NCBI GenBank assembly: GCA_947044405.1
Contig: CAMRHE010000650.1
Span: 124,001-188,000 of the forward strand
Origin: Leptodactylus fallax
Lineage: Eukaryota; Chordata; Amphibia; Anura; Leptodactylidae
Reading direction: 5' to 3'
Length of the DNA stretch: 64,000 nucleotides
Positions 51,101-60,564 of the stretch are shown piece after piece; the first letter of the stretch is position 1; every line of letters begins with the position of its first letter. The notes below the pieces were generated by a model. The model was not told where the DNA came from, did no database searches, and saw only the letters and a list, made by a program, of their open reading frames with translations. The position numbers were made by a program, and so were the translations under genes.

Positions 51101-52008
51101 ATAGCTTCCTTCTTATTTAGATCAAGTTCAGTAAAGAAGCTCTTATTACTTGTCATGTGACTTGTTGCTCCTGAGTCAATATACCAACTCATTGATAACC
51201 TTTTATCGGTTACTTTAAATGTACCATTCCAGTGATCTGCATGTGGGTTAGATATTGTGCTTTTCACCTTCTGTTTACTTTCTTTATGGTATAACTTCTG
51301 TTCTGCTTTCCATATAGTACAGTCTTTCTTTAAATGTCCCTTTTTCTTGCATCTGAAACATTCTCTTGTTTCTGTTTTATAGGTCCTCTTATCTGTAATT
51401 TTAAGAGCATTTACACTGTCCTTTTCTGTGGAATCATTTGTTTGTTCTTTCCTTCTCTGGTATTCATCTATGAGTCGTGTTTTTACAAACTCTAGTGTAA
51501 TGTCTGCTTCAGGTCTTGTTTCTAGTGCATTTATCAAAGCAGTGTATGAATCCGGCAAGCTACACAATAATATTGCTGCTACATGACTTTCTTTAATATC
51601 TTCACCAACTGATCTCAGCTGTGTTATCACTTCCATCATGGAGTTTATGTGCTCCTGCATGTCTTCCTGTGCACTTAATCTCATCTTGTAAAGTTTCCTT
51701 AGCAGAAACAATTTGTGATTTAAGCTGGATCTTTCATGTAACTTTCTCAATGCTTCCCACATTCCCTTTGCTGTATTCTCATTCCTTATGTGAATTAACT
51801 GATCATCTTCCACTAATAAGCTGATAGTAGCTCTTGCTTGTCTGTTTTTCTTATCCCATGTCTCATTATTATCATTGGGTCTATCTGTAGTGATTACATC
51901 CCATAAATCATCTTTAGACAATAACATCTCCACTTTGAACTTCCATAACTGATAGTTCTCATTGTTCAGCTTAGCTACTGTAAGTCTGAGTTCTGAATTG
52001 CTGGTCAT
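48154..52008 (-). pseudogene. gag-pol: Copia gag-pol polyprotein with one stop
   Basis: ATG at 52006-52008 begins MTSNSELRLTVAKLNNENY. Domains in order: gag; zinc knuckle CFRCKKKGHLKKDC (near 51360); protease WYIDSGATSHM (near 51180); integrase HMWHRCLGHRH, HTDVCGPM, RSDNGGEFTG and EQNGVAERKNRT (DDE residues present); RT with LKHLDVKTAFLNGDLTEEIY and YVDDILVC (near 49100); RNase H with CVLTGYVDADWAGD, STEAEYVAAAH and HEDNQGCLVL. The order protease-integrase-RT is diagnostic of Copia. One in-frame TAG at 49246-49248 sits in the RT between VCKL and KSIYGLKQ; both sides share one frame. Otherwise about 1,284 codons are open. It would encode all enzymes for reverse transcription and integration. 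Confidence 0.95.
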
Positions 52009-52086
52009 TTTAACTTGTCTTACTTGTTTGGAGAGAATTGTTCTGAAGAATCCTTTTGCATTCACTGGGTCTTTTTGTCTTCTATG

Positions 52087-52101
52087 CCTGGGCCCATAAC
52101 C
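52087..52101 (-). promoter_or_regulatory. Copia primer binding site, initiator-tRNA-Met half-site
   Basis: Just inside the 5' LTR the plus strand reads CCTGGGCCCATAACC. This equals the anticodon-arm region of vertebrate initiator tRNA-Met (CTGGGCCCATAACCC). So the element RNA pairs with an internal tRNA segment, as in Drosophila copia, where the tRNA is cut to a half-molecule primer. Confidence 0.85.
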
Positions 52102-52406
52102 TGTTGCATAGTTGTGTCACAGAAGAAGCTTGAGAGTAGATTATATGGGATAATCAGCATTTACTTCTTAGAACATGAGGTAAACAGCATCAAAACGTTA
52201 ACACAGCAAAACTTGAAAGTAAAAAGGACCTTTTACAATAGAGAGATAAAAAGCAATGTACAGCAAGTCTCACATAGCATACCATTACACTCTATTCAGC
52301 ATATAACACTAATAACATCGCCATCTACTGTCAGATAGATGTAAACTTCTCCTGCAAACAAATAAGTCTATCTGTTGCATATATATGTATATAGTATATA
52401 CCAACA
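52102..52406 (-). repeat. 5' LTR of the Copia element
   Basis: It carries the promoter for the minus-strand transcript. 305 bp, differing from the 3' LTR at one position seen. Confidence 0.95.
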
Positions 52407-53542
52407 CCTGGGATGCCGTCCCCCTCCTTTTCGGTCTGCACGGACTCCGCCACACCCACTTCCTTTAGGACCAGACTATCAGACGGCAATACTATCACCG
52501 GAGGGGGCCGGGGGGGCCCCCAACCCATGCGTAAACCGGGGAGCCACCACTCCCCCCCTACCCCACTCGAGCACGCTAACACATCACGAAGCCCACCCAA
52601 TAGCTCCCTCCCGCAGCTCCTCCCCTAAATCCCCCGCCGACCCCGCAGCCGGCGGACCAACCCCATCTGCCACGTTGGGTCCCTTCTCACTCGCCTGAGA
52701 TCTAAACAACGCTGGCACAGAACAAGACAAAGACATACACTCACCAGGCTGTGCAAAAGCTGTGATCCCACCAGCCGCAGATCCTGAATCCACTCGCAGG
52801 GAAGAGTCCAAGAAGTCGTCACCTTCATCGTCATGGATTCTGCTACTAGCCACGGCGGCACCAGAACAGCCGGCACACGAAGGGCACCCACACCTGGAGG
52901 TCGTCAGCAATCCCGATGAGGACCGGCCAGGAGAACGTCCGCCAGAAGCACCCCACCGATCCATGTGCGCTGGACTACGCCCGGCCGCTCCTGCAGGCCG
53001 GCGTGCATCTCCAGGTGGCATCAGTTGTCTCCCCTGACGCCTAGTGGCCCCCCCCCGACTGGAGCATCGCCAGACAGGGCCACCGGATCCATGGCTGTAG
53101 TTGGAGGAGGAGTCGAGGAGGGAACAGGGAGGGGCCGCCCGGGCCACGAGCTCCGCTCCCTCCCCTCCGCTGGTCCCGGCTGCTGTGATGGATGCCTCCC
53201 AGGCCGGAAGCCGCTGCCCTTGGCTGCAGGGCGCGCTCGCCGGCCTGGAGGGTCCCTGGAAGGGCTCCTGCACTGACGCCGGGACCTGGGTGCTGTATCA
53301 GGGCTGAGACGCTCCGGAGGCCTCGTCCGACTCCGCCGCCGGGCCGAGGCCATGCCTACCGGAGCCAGGGAAGGAGTGGGTGACGGAGAGGCTGCCGACA
53401 CTGGACTAGGCCGCGGGCAGCCAGGTGCCACACTACTGGGGACCGCATCAACGATCCCCAGCACCTGCTGCCTCAACCAGGCAGTGTCGACGGAGCCGGC
53501 AGCAGCGCGGAGCTGCCCCAGGATTACCTCGAGGTCGGCCAT
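52407..53542 (-). pseudogene. Degenerate retroelement ORF, upstream part
   Basis: A minus-strand frame starts MADLEVILGQLRAAAGSVDT at 53542 and continues through long, proline-, arginine- and serine-rich, GC-rich sequence (RSRTRPPERLSPDTAPRSRR). Near 52500-52410 it reaches LVLKEVGVAESVQTEKEGDG and ends at the Copia insertion; the following GGEVYVCF resumes at 47827. At least two frame changes and stops are needed. Its GC content is far above its surroundings. I take it as the N-terminal gag-like part of the same element; a host exon is less likely but not excluded. Confidence 0.5.
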
Positions 53543-53775
53543 CGGACAGGTAGGGGAACTTCTCCAATGGCTCCTTCCCAGCGGTGAATGACCGCAGGAA
53601 GTTGAGCCGATAATTTATATCCCCCACCCCCCTAGTTACTCCCGCCGAAGCCGCTATCCCTCCCCCTAGTAACTGTAGGCCTCACCTACAGGCCCTGTCC
53701 AGCGGCCTCCGCTCAGGCTCCGACCCAGCTTCGACCTTCCTTTAGTTTTACTGTAAAGAGAGAGATAGGTACTTA
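53543..53775. other. GC-rich leader of the degenerate retroelement
   Basis: Continues the GC-rich composition upstream of MADLEVILG. No boundary seen before the Tc1 at 53776. Confidence 0.4.
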
Positions 53776-54759
53776 CAGTGCCTTGCGAAAGTATTCGGCC
53801 CCCTTGAACTTTTCAACTTTTTACCATATTTCAGGCTTCAAACATAAGGATATAAAATTTTAATTTTTTGGTGAAGAATCAACAAGTGGGACACAATCGT
53901 GAAGTGGAACGAAATTTATTGGTTATTTTAAATGTTTGTAAAAAATTAAAAACTGAAAAGTGGGTCATGCAATATTATTCGGTCCCTTTACTTTCAGTGC
54001 AGCAAACTCACTCCAGAAGTTCAGTGAGGATCTCTGAATGATCCAATGTTGTCCTAAATGACTGATGATGATAAATATAATCCACCTGTGTGTAATCAAG
54101 TCTCCATATAAATGCACCTGCTCTGTGATAGTCTCAGGGTTCTGTTTAAAGCGCAGAGAGCATCATGAAGACCAAGGAACACACCAGGCAGGTCCGTGAT
54201 ACTGTTGTGGAGAAGTTTAAAGCCGGATTTGGATACAAAAAGATTTCCCAAACTTTAAACATCCCAAGGAGCACTGTGCAAGCGATCATATTGAAATGGA
54301 AGGAGTATCAGACCACTGCAAATCTACCAAAACCTGGCCGTCCCTCTAAACTTTCATCTCAAACAAGGAGAAGACTGATCAGAGATGCAGCCAAGAGGCC
54401 CATGATCACTCTGGATGAACTGCAGAGATCTACAGCTGAGGTGGGAGAGTCTGTCCATAGGACAACAATCAGTCATACACTGCACAAATCTGGCCTTTAT
54501 GGAAGAGTGGCAAGAAGAAAGCCATTTCTCAAAGATATCCATAAAAAGTCTCCTTTAAAGTTTGCCACAAGCCACCTGGGAGACAAACCAAACATGTGGA
54601 AGAAGGTGCTCTGGTCAGATGAAACCAAAATCCAATTGTGTCTCACTTGTTGTTGATTCTTCACCAAAAAATTAAAATTTTATATCCTTATGTTTGAAGC
54701 CTGAAATGTGGCAAAAGGTTGAAAAGTTCAAGGGGGCCGAATACTTTCGCAAGGCACTG
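53776..54759 (+). mobile_element. Tc1-like element F, internally deleted
   Basis: Same family as element C, opposite orientation. The termini CAGTGCCTTGCGAAAGTATT (53776) and the complement ending AAGGCACTG (54759) have TA on both sides. The 5' half is complete, but the catalytic region after the first Asp block is deleted. Confidence 0.93.
54165..54656 (+). pseudogene. Tc1-like transposase N-terminal half (element F)
   Basis: ATG at 54165 gives MKTKEHTRQVRDTVVEKF, then GFGYKKISQTLNIPRSTVQA, the GRPSKLSSQTRRRLIR linker, a second helix-turn-helix (TTISHTLHKSGLYGRVARRK) and [14 protein letters not shown] with the first catalytic Asp. After KIQL the frame runs into terminal-repeat sequence and stops. 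The DNA-binding part is uninterrupted, so a 163-residue binding-only protein is conceivable. Whether it is expressed is unknown. Confidence 0.88.
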
Positions 54760-55063
54760 TATATGCACATACTGTACATGTCAACTAAATGCCCATTTTT
54801 ATCAGGAGTCTCTGTTTTCTGACCCCTCTCACCCAGTCAGTATTAATTCACTTCCCTGCCAAAGAATAGAGACCTGCTGGATCCTGAAAGGGCAGAGGAA
54901 TTCCCTGTGGCAGAGAATACTAGCAGTGGAGGAGGATGAGATGTTGGCATTGCCATAACCATTACAATCCATACAATAAAATGAACACAATATTTATAGT
55001 GATCTCTAAAAATTGTGCAATTATTTAGTTTTTAAATATTTTTATTAATTTTCAAAAATATTT
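54760..55063. other. Unannotated spacer
   Basis: No feature recognised. Confidence 0.35.
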
Positions 55064-55960
55064 TCAAAAACATGAGTAACAGCTCTTTAAGTCGCTGAAA
55101 GAGATAAACTTGCCTCTGACAACTGCCTTGTGTGCTTCCCAGACAATAGTGGGGGAAATATCGGAGAAAACACTAAGGTCAAAATATTCTTTCAATTGTG
55201 AGGAGATGCCATCTAAGACTTCTCTTTTATCTAAGAGGGTTTCATTTAAATTCCAAGTCCATTCTTTTGGGGTTAAGTGACCAAGAGCGAGAGTGGACCA
55301 AACAGGTGCATGGTCAGAGACAGAGATTGACTCAATCCTCGTGATAGAGGTGGAAGAGGTGAGAGCCTGAGACATGAAGAGGTAGACCAGTCACTGGTCA
55401 GATCGTCTGGGAGCCGAGAAGAAGGAGTAATAACGGGCAGAGGGGTTATGAAGTCTCCATATATCTACCAGTTGAAGATCTCTAAGTTCTTCTTGCAGCT
55501 TACCCAAGGCTTTCTGGGCAATTTGAGACACACCAGAAGACGAGTCGATCAGAGGGTTAAGGGTTAGGTTGAGGTCACCTGCTAATACAATACAATGGGG
55601 CCATCTGCAAAAATTTGAAAGGTGCGTAGAATGTCTATGAGCCAAGGGACTTGGCGATGATTTGGGGCATATAGGTTAGCAAAGGTATACTTCTGATTTG
55701 CAATGGTGCCTTTGAGAAATAGTGCCCTCCCTTCCGAGTCCTCATATTTGTGGGAGCACACAATGGGAATCAAGTGAAGAAAGAGAATGGAGACACCTTT
55801 AGAGGCTGAGGCAGGATGCGTGCAGTGAAAGGCTTGATTGAAGTAACGCTGAGGAAGGCATGGGATGCGGTCATCTTTGAAATGCGTTTCTTGTAGGAAG
55901 TACTCAGAATTGGGGATAGAGACATATCGTTGTTTGAAGGCAATGCATGCGTCTGCGTAA
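55064..55960 (-). pseudogene. LINE ORF2 endonuclease fragment (second LINE)
   Basis: Minus-strand pieces in order: YFLQETHFKDDRIPC (about 55870-55915), IANQKYTFANLYAPNHRQVP, LAGDLNLTLNP (about 55560-55595), LQLVDIWRLHNPSARYYSFF and VSDHAPVWSTLALG (about 55280-55320). These are the APE-type endonuclease blocks of an L1-type ORF2. The family differs from the LINE at 15 kb. The fragment ends before the RT. Frame changes occur near 55600 and 55380. Confidence 0.85.
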
Positions 55961-56274
55961 ACCGCTTACAAACAGTTGGGGATAGTGTTTCAGAGACATA
56001 TTGCTTATAGTGTTTTAGGGCTATATACGTTCCTTCATAAGTTGCACCCTATCGGTGAAACACATTGTGCAGAGACAGAGGGACTGAAGTGCATGAGGAG
56101 TGAAGGATAAGTACTCCCAGTGAGGTCAGACAAAGCTAGAAATGAATGGTACCGCTGCAAGATATGAGTTGAATACAAGAAACAGTGGTTGTGCTGAATG
56201 GACAGCAGACTATTGTGGAGAGGCTAGAGGAAGACCAGGAGAATTACATGGGGGGGGGGGGGGATAATTTGTAA
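55961..56274. other. LINE inter-ORF region, probable
   Basis: It lies between the endonuclease fragment and the solo LTR, and probably belongs to the region between ORF1 and ORF2 of the second LINE. A G-run ends near 56264. Confidence 0.4.
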
Positions 56275-57192
56275 TGCTGCAACCCAGATGGAGGAGACCG
56301 GAGGATGGGAGTTGTAGTGGCTGAGGATGTTCCACCTACTAGGCCGAGCACACTCACCAACCACTCCAGTCCCACTCCTGGGCCGGACAAAGTCGAGGGG
56401 GTCCTGCAGCACTACCGGATGGTGATGGTAGTAGTTCTTTCTCCCGGGGCGCTTCCAGTTGGAGAGGGGACCTCTCCTATTTGAGCCAGTGTGGTGTTGG
56501 TCGAAAGGGCCCTGATGGTAATGTAGGCACAACTCAGGAGTCAGCAATGCAGTTGAACAAGAACGGTGTTTATTTGGCAACTGGAACAAAAGGTAATGGC
56601 AGCTTCCAAACGGGGGTAGTATTATTTCAGTGTCCAATCCCCCAGCCTTGATTCTAGGAGGGTGCCCAGGGATGTTATAGGCTCTATAAAATAGTCCACC
56701 ACTACTCCTCCCCTCGTGCCTCTCCCAGCTAGGTATACTGGGGATAGAGTCACAGGGAGTCCTGACAGAGATCTGGTTACCTGTAGACTAGGCCCAAACG
56801 TGTTCCTCCTGTCAGGGTCCTCTCTTGCTCCTCCTGGCACGGCACCGAAAATGTCCAGAAGCTTAGATAGCTATTCTCCCTTGCTCAGGGCTGTCTTTGG
56901 ATGAGCATGGGGCTGATGATATCCCTCCTGGGGCTGTGAAGGCGACTGCTGAGGTCCAGTCCAGCTGCAGGATGCAGGGAAACTCTGCACCCTCTCACAC
57001 ACTAGACTGAAGACCAACCATCGCCAGGGAGACTAGTCCAGGGCTGAACCAAGGCAAGGTTTTTAACACTGCAGGGGGAAAAACAAAGAATAGCTGCATA
57101 ACAATCACATTTAAAATACAACGGAACAAACCAACAAAACCCAGAGGCACAAAAGACAAAAAAATTAAAGCAGAAGCCTCTGGGATGCTGCA
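56275..57192. mobile_element. Solo LTR 2
   Basis: A 918-bp copy of the LTR at 37388-38764 without the nested MITE. It begins TGCTGCAACCCAG and ends CTGGGATGCTGCA. It has an exact 4-bp duplication GTAA (56271-56274 and 57193-57196). It inserted into the second LINE, between ORF1 and ORF2. The independent flanks show the two LTRs are separate solo insertions, not the two ends of one provirus-like element. Confidence 0.8.
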
Positions 57193-57588
57193 GTAACATT
57201 AAAAGCAGAAGCGCATGCATGCTAGAGAAAGGAGGAGGGGCTCACTCAGGTAGGTGAGCTCATGACAGGGGCTACTCATATCAAGAGGGAAGGGGAGGGC
57301 AGGGGCTACTTGAAGGGGGGGAGGCGATGGGGGAGGGGGTTAGGAATGAAGGGAGGGAAGGGGGAGGGTTATATAATCGGAGAGCTCAGAGAGAACACCG
57401 GGAAGAGGGAATGAAGATGGAAAAAGGCGGCAAGAAGGGGGAGGAATTTGGGGGGAGGGGGATTGCAGGAAACAAAATGAAGGGTTATACAGATTATATA
57501 TATCAACAACTGACAGGGAATAAATTGACAGCAAAGTACAGGCACGATACCTTACTGCTCAAAAACAATACAAAACAGTAGCACCACC
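57193..57588. other. Purine-rich stretch
   Basis: From about 57270 to 57470 the plus strand is very rich in G and A. It is probably part of the second LINE or a simple purine tract. No gene. Confidence 0.4.
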
Positions 57589-57900
57589 TCAGGTTGCATT
57601 GTGTGCTTGCAGCTTCGGACCTGATTTCCTCGTTTTAGGGGAATTAAACTTATGTGTAGCTCCTGTCTGATCCAGTTTAGGCAGTGGCGGGAAGGCGTAG
57701 GATTCAGCTGTTATCTGAAGCCAGGAGGGAACGTCCATGGGTGGGATATCCAATAGCTGCCACGCTGAGGCCAGATCATCTGGGGTATGGATCATAATTC
57801 TCCTGCCAATCTTCAAGACGATTAAGCCAAATGAAAATAGCCAGGCATAGGGCAGGCCATGCTGGCACAAGGAGTCGAGGATCCGGCGTTTTTGACGTCC
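57589..57900 (-). pseudogene. LINE ORF1 C-terminal fragment (second LINE)
   Basis: The minus-strand frame has RRILDSLCQHGLPYAWLFSF, then GRRIMIHTPDDLASAWQLLD and IPPMDVPSWLQ. This resembles the end of L1-type ORF1, where a basic-aromatic strand is followed by a 'TP.DL...L.LPP' segment. It lies upstream of the ORF2 endonuclease fragment in the same orientation with the solo LTR between, so one truncated LINE explains both. No other function is suggested. Confidence 0.6.
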
Positions 57901-58388
57901 TGAAAAAGTCAGATTTTCGCATCATCACAGGTAATGGATTTCTTCTCTCGCGCTGCTTGCATGAACGTCAGAGGCATCAGCTGATGTGAGTAAACTGCAA
58001 ATTACATCCCTGTGAAGGGCTCTCCATATTGATGTCTCTGCAACAGTCAGACTGAGAATTTAAGGCTTGCATGTAAGGCCTCATTCAGATGGCAATATTC
58101 CAGTCAGTATTTTGCATGAGTATTTATAAGCCAAAACTAGGAGTGGAACCTAAACATGAAAGACATACAAATCTTTCCTTTGTAGTTTTCCTCTGTGTTC
58201 TAAACCCGGTTTTGTGTGGGACTGAGCTGTGATACCAATACCAATCACAGCTGCTGTAGAATGTATGGTGTTGTGCTTGGGGGGAGTCTCAGGTGCAGGA
58301 TCCCCACTGATTTTTAATTGCTGATCTATGCTATCCTAATGATAGTCCAGAAAAAAAAAAAGTTGTGTATACACACATCCCAACTCAC
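57901..58388. other. Unannotated spacer
   Basis: No feature recognised, except an A-run at about 58351. It would be intron downstream of the candidate exon. Confidence 0.35.
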
Positions 58389-58579
58389 ATATTGTAGTCC
58401 TCGGGAAACTTCTCGTGTCCTACTTCTGATGCACGGAATCCAGTCTCCTCGGTCAGAAACAACTGGTAGTTCAAAAAAGATGGTTGTAGGATCCAGCAAT
58501 GTCAATGTTTCTAGGTTGCCCAGTGTTGAAGACTGGACCAAATAAGTGAAAGTTTTGGTTTCCCCAGCACATAATTTTC
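58389..58579 (-). CDS. Candidate internal coding exon, unknown product
   Basis: I do not recognise the protein. On the minus strand a CTGAC branch-point-like motif lies about 27 nt before the acceptor AATCATAG. The exon is 191 bp, and it ends TAT followed by donor GTGAGT. The frame is open for 63 codons in the phase that starts after two bases: KLCAGETKTFTYLVQSSTLG at the start and DRGDWIPCIRSRTREVSRGL near the end, finishing at a codon boundary. It looks more protein-like than other unassigned frames here. No flanking exons were found, and 35 bp of it recur at 58677-58711, so it may be a repeat or a relict exon. Confidence 0.35.
58467..58501. repeat. 35-bp exact direct repeat (first copy)
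   Basis: TAGTTCAAAAAAGATGGTTG plus 15 more bases occurs identically at 58677-58711, 210 bp downstream. The first copy lies inside the candidate exon. Confidence 0.9.
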
Positions 58580-58676
58580 CTATGATTTGATTAAAAATTG
58601 TCAGGTTGTGATGCAAACGCCTGTTGGATCTTAAAGTAGTCTTCCAGGCTGATTAATTGATGACCTATCATTAGGC

Positions 58677-58711
58677 TAGTTCAAAAAAGATGGTTGTAGG
58701 ATCCAGCAATG
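58677..58711. repeat. 35-bp exact direct repeat (second copy)
   Basis: Identical to 58467-58501. It abuts a Penelope-like terminal-repeat fragment that starts around 58712. Confidence 0.9.
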
Positions 58712-59000
58712 CAAGAAGAGGTCCAATGTGGTAAAAGATAAAACTTAACTTTTATTTATTCCATGGGAAACATATACATAAAAATAAAATGAAAATCTTC
58801 AGTAAAAATGGCGAATAACCGCTTATGCGTTTCGGGACCGAAAGCCCTCCCTCATAGCGTGTACTTCATACCTTCAGCCATGTTTAAATGCTATAATACT
58901 GTTTAAAAACACTTCCATTCACTGATTAATTAAATAAATTCACATGATATCGACAACCAAAATCGGTGATGTCAGCATGTTCCCTTTTTGGTCTATATCC
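58712..59000. repeat. Penelope-like terminal-repeat fragment
   Basis: It contains ACTTTTATTTATTCCATGGG and CGCTTATGCGTTTCGGGACC followed by AAGCCCTCCCTCATAGCG. I associate the GCGTTTCGGG-type block with terminal repeats of vertebrate PLEs; the arm at 10510 has GAAACGCGTAGGGAC. No protein part is attached. Confidence 0.45.
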
Positions 59001-59027
59001 ACCTACAAAAATATCACATACATTTCA

Positions 59028-59897
59028 GTGCCAGACGTGTCCCCATGCTTAAGCCAGTACATATCCTGGCCCGTGTGAAGTTTGCTAGAGAGCATTTGGA
59101 TGTTCCAGAAAAGTATTGGGAGAATGTCATATGGTCAGATGAAACCAAAGTAGAACTGTTTGGTAGAACCACAACTCGTCGTGTTTGGAGGAAAGTGAAT
59201 GCTGAGTTGCATCCAAAGAACACCATACCTACTGTGAAGCATGGGGGTGACAACATCATGCTTTGGGGCTGTTTCTCTGCAAAGGGACTAGGATGACTGA
59301 TCCGTGTACATGAAAGAATGAATGGGGCCATGTATCGTGAGATTTTGAGTGTAAACTTCCTTCCATCAGCAAGGGCACTGAAGATGAAATATGGCTGGGT
59401 CTTTCAGCACGACAATGATCCCAATCACACCGCCAGGGCAACGAAGGAGTGGCTTCGTAAGAAGCATTTCAAGATCTTGGAGTGGCCTAGCCAGTCTCCA
59501 GATCTCAACCCCATAGAAAACCTTTGGAGGGAGTTGAAAGTCCGTGTTGCCCTGCGACAGCCCCAAAACATCACTGCTCTAGAGGAGATCTGCATGGAGG
59601 AATGGGCCAACCTTGTGAAGACTTACAGAAAACGTTTGCCCTCTGTCATTGCCAACAAAGGATATATAACAAAATATCGAGATGAACTTTTGTTATTGAA
59701 CAAATACTTATTTTCCACCATAATTTGCAAATAAATTCTTTAAAAATTAGATAATGTGATTTTCTGGATTTGTTTTCTCATTTTGTCTCTCATAGTTGAG
59801 GTCTACCTATGATGACAATTACAGGCCAGCCTCATCTTCTTAAGTGGGAGAACTTGCACAATTAGTGGCTGACTAAATACTTTTTTTTTCCCCACTG
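59028..59897 (+). mobile_element. Tc1-like element G, 5'-truncated
   Basis: Same family as element H at 14977-21663. The right end TTTCCCCACTG at 59897 is followed by TA. The left side begins inside the transposase gene (CAGTGCCAGACGTG at 59028), so one terminal repeat and the N-terminal half are missing. Confidence 0.88.
59041..59734 (+). pseudogene. Tc1-like transposase catalytic half (element G)
   Basis: The frame contains [55 protein letters not shown] and [15 protein letters not shown], so all three DD34E catalytic residues are present. One in-frame TGA lies at 59294-59296 (after AKGLG), probably from a CGA arginine codon. The frame is the same on both sides. It ends with the usual NKGYITKY and a short extension to 59734. 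The DNA-binding half is lost, so it cannot act alone. Confidence 0.88.
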
Positions 59898-59903
59898 TAT
59901 ATT

Positions 59904-60011
59904 GTCGATTCTTCACCAAAAATTTCAAATTTTATATCTTTATGTTTTAAGCCTGAAATGTGGCAAAAGGTTGAAAAGTTTAAGGGGGCCGAATATTTTT
60001 GCAAGGCACTG
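59904..60011 (+). repeat. Terminal-repeat fragment of Tc1 family C/F
   Basis: TCGATTCTTCACCAAAAATT through AAGGCACTG followed by TA matches the right end of element F. Only this end is present; it directly follows element G. Confidence 0.85.
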
Positions 60012-60109
60012 TAAATAATAGTTCCCCCTTATAATAGCCCCCTCATATTTAGGTTTCCCAATAATATATAGTAACCCACCCTTATATATAATAATTCTCC
60101 CTTATACAG

Positions 60110-60564
60110 TGTTGGACTGAAGGGCCTTGGGCCCACCAGAGGAACTTGTTCTGGGGCCCCACCCAATAGCTTCCTGCTAATAGCCTACACCACGGCTCCT
60201 TCACTGAAGTCTTACATATGTGCTAACTATCTGGTGTTACTGCATTCCCCAATAACTCCATGGCCGATTCATGCACAATACTGTATGGGGAATGACATGG
60301 CCATGGATCTCTACACGTATGTGCAAGATTATAGTGAGGGAGCTGTGATGCAGACATAGCACACAGGGCTGCCAGCAGGAATTTTGAGCCCCCCCCCCCA
60401 CAGTATAATGCTCCACATGGTATATAATGCTCCACGGTATAAAATGCTCCCCTGAGCCCTCCACAGTTTCCCCACATGGTATATAATGCTCCACAGTGGA
60501 CTCACACAGTATAAAATGCACCTCTGAGCCCCCCATAGTGGCCCCACATGGTATATAAGGCTCC
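60110..60564. repeat. Dispersed repeat with 'CCACAGTATAATGCTCC' units
   Basis: It begins CAGTGTTGGACTGAAGGGCC and has degenerate units (CACATGGTATATAATGCTCC) spaced about 30-70 bp. Related to the 25.2, 31.4, 45.9 and 63 kb repeats. Confidence 0.55.

Larger units (their letters stand above)
47828..52406 (-). mobile_element. Ty1/Copia retrotransposon, near intact and young
   Basis: Two 305-bp LTRs (47828-48132 and 52102-52406) differ, by eye, at one base only (AAGG at 47984 area versus AATG). A 5-bp duplication CCTGG flanks the element (47823-47827 and 52407-52411). The internal region has a primer binding site, one long gag-pol frame with a single stop, and a polypurine tract. Such similar LTRs mean a very recent insertion. 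The element interrupts an older degenerate retroelement ORF. Confidence 0.96.

Noticed and set aside
52375..53591. Plus-strand open frames in GC-rich DNA
   Set aside because: They are antisense to the degenerate retroelement ORF and exist because GC-rich DNA has few stops.
58389..58579. Firm host-gene assignment for the exon-like frame
   Set aside because: No partner exon or homologue can be established from the sequence alone, and part of it is duplicated.
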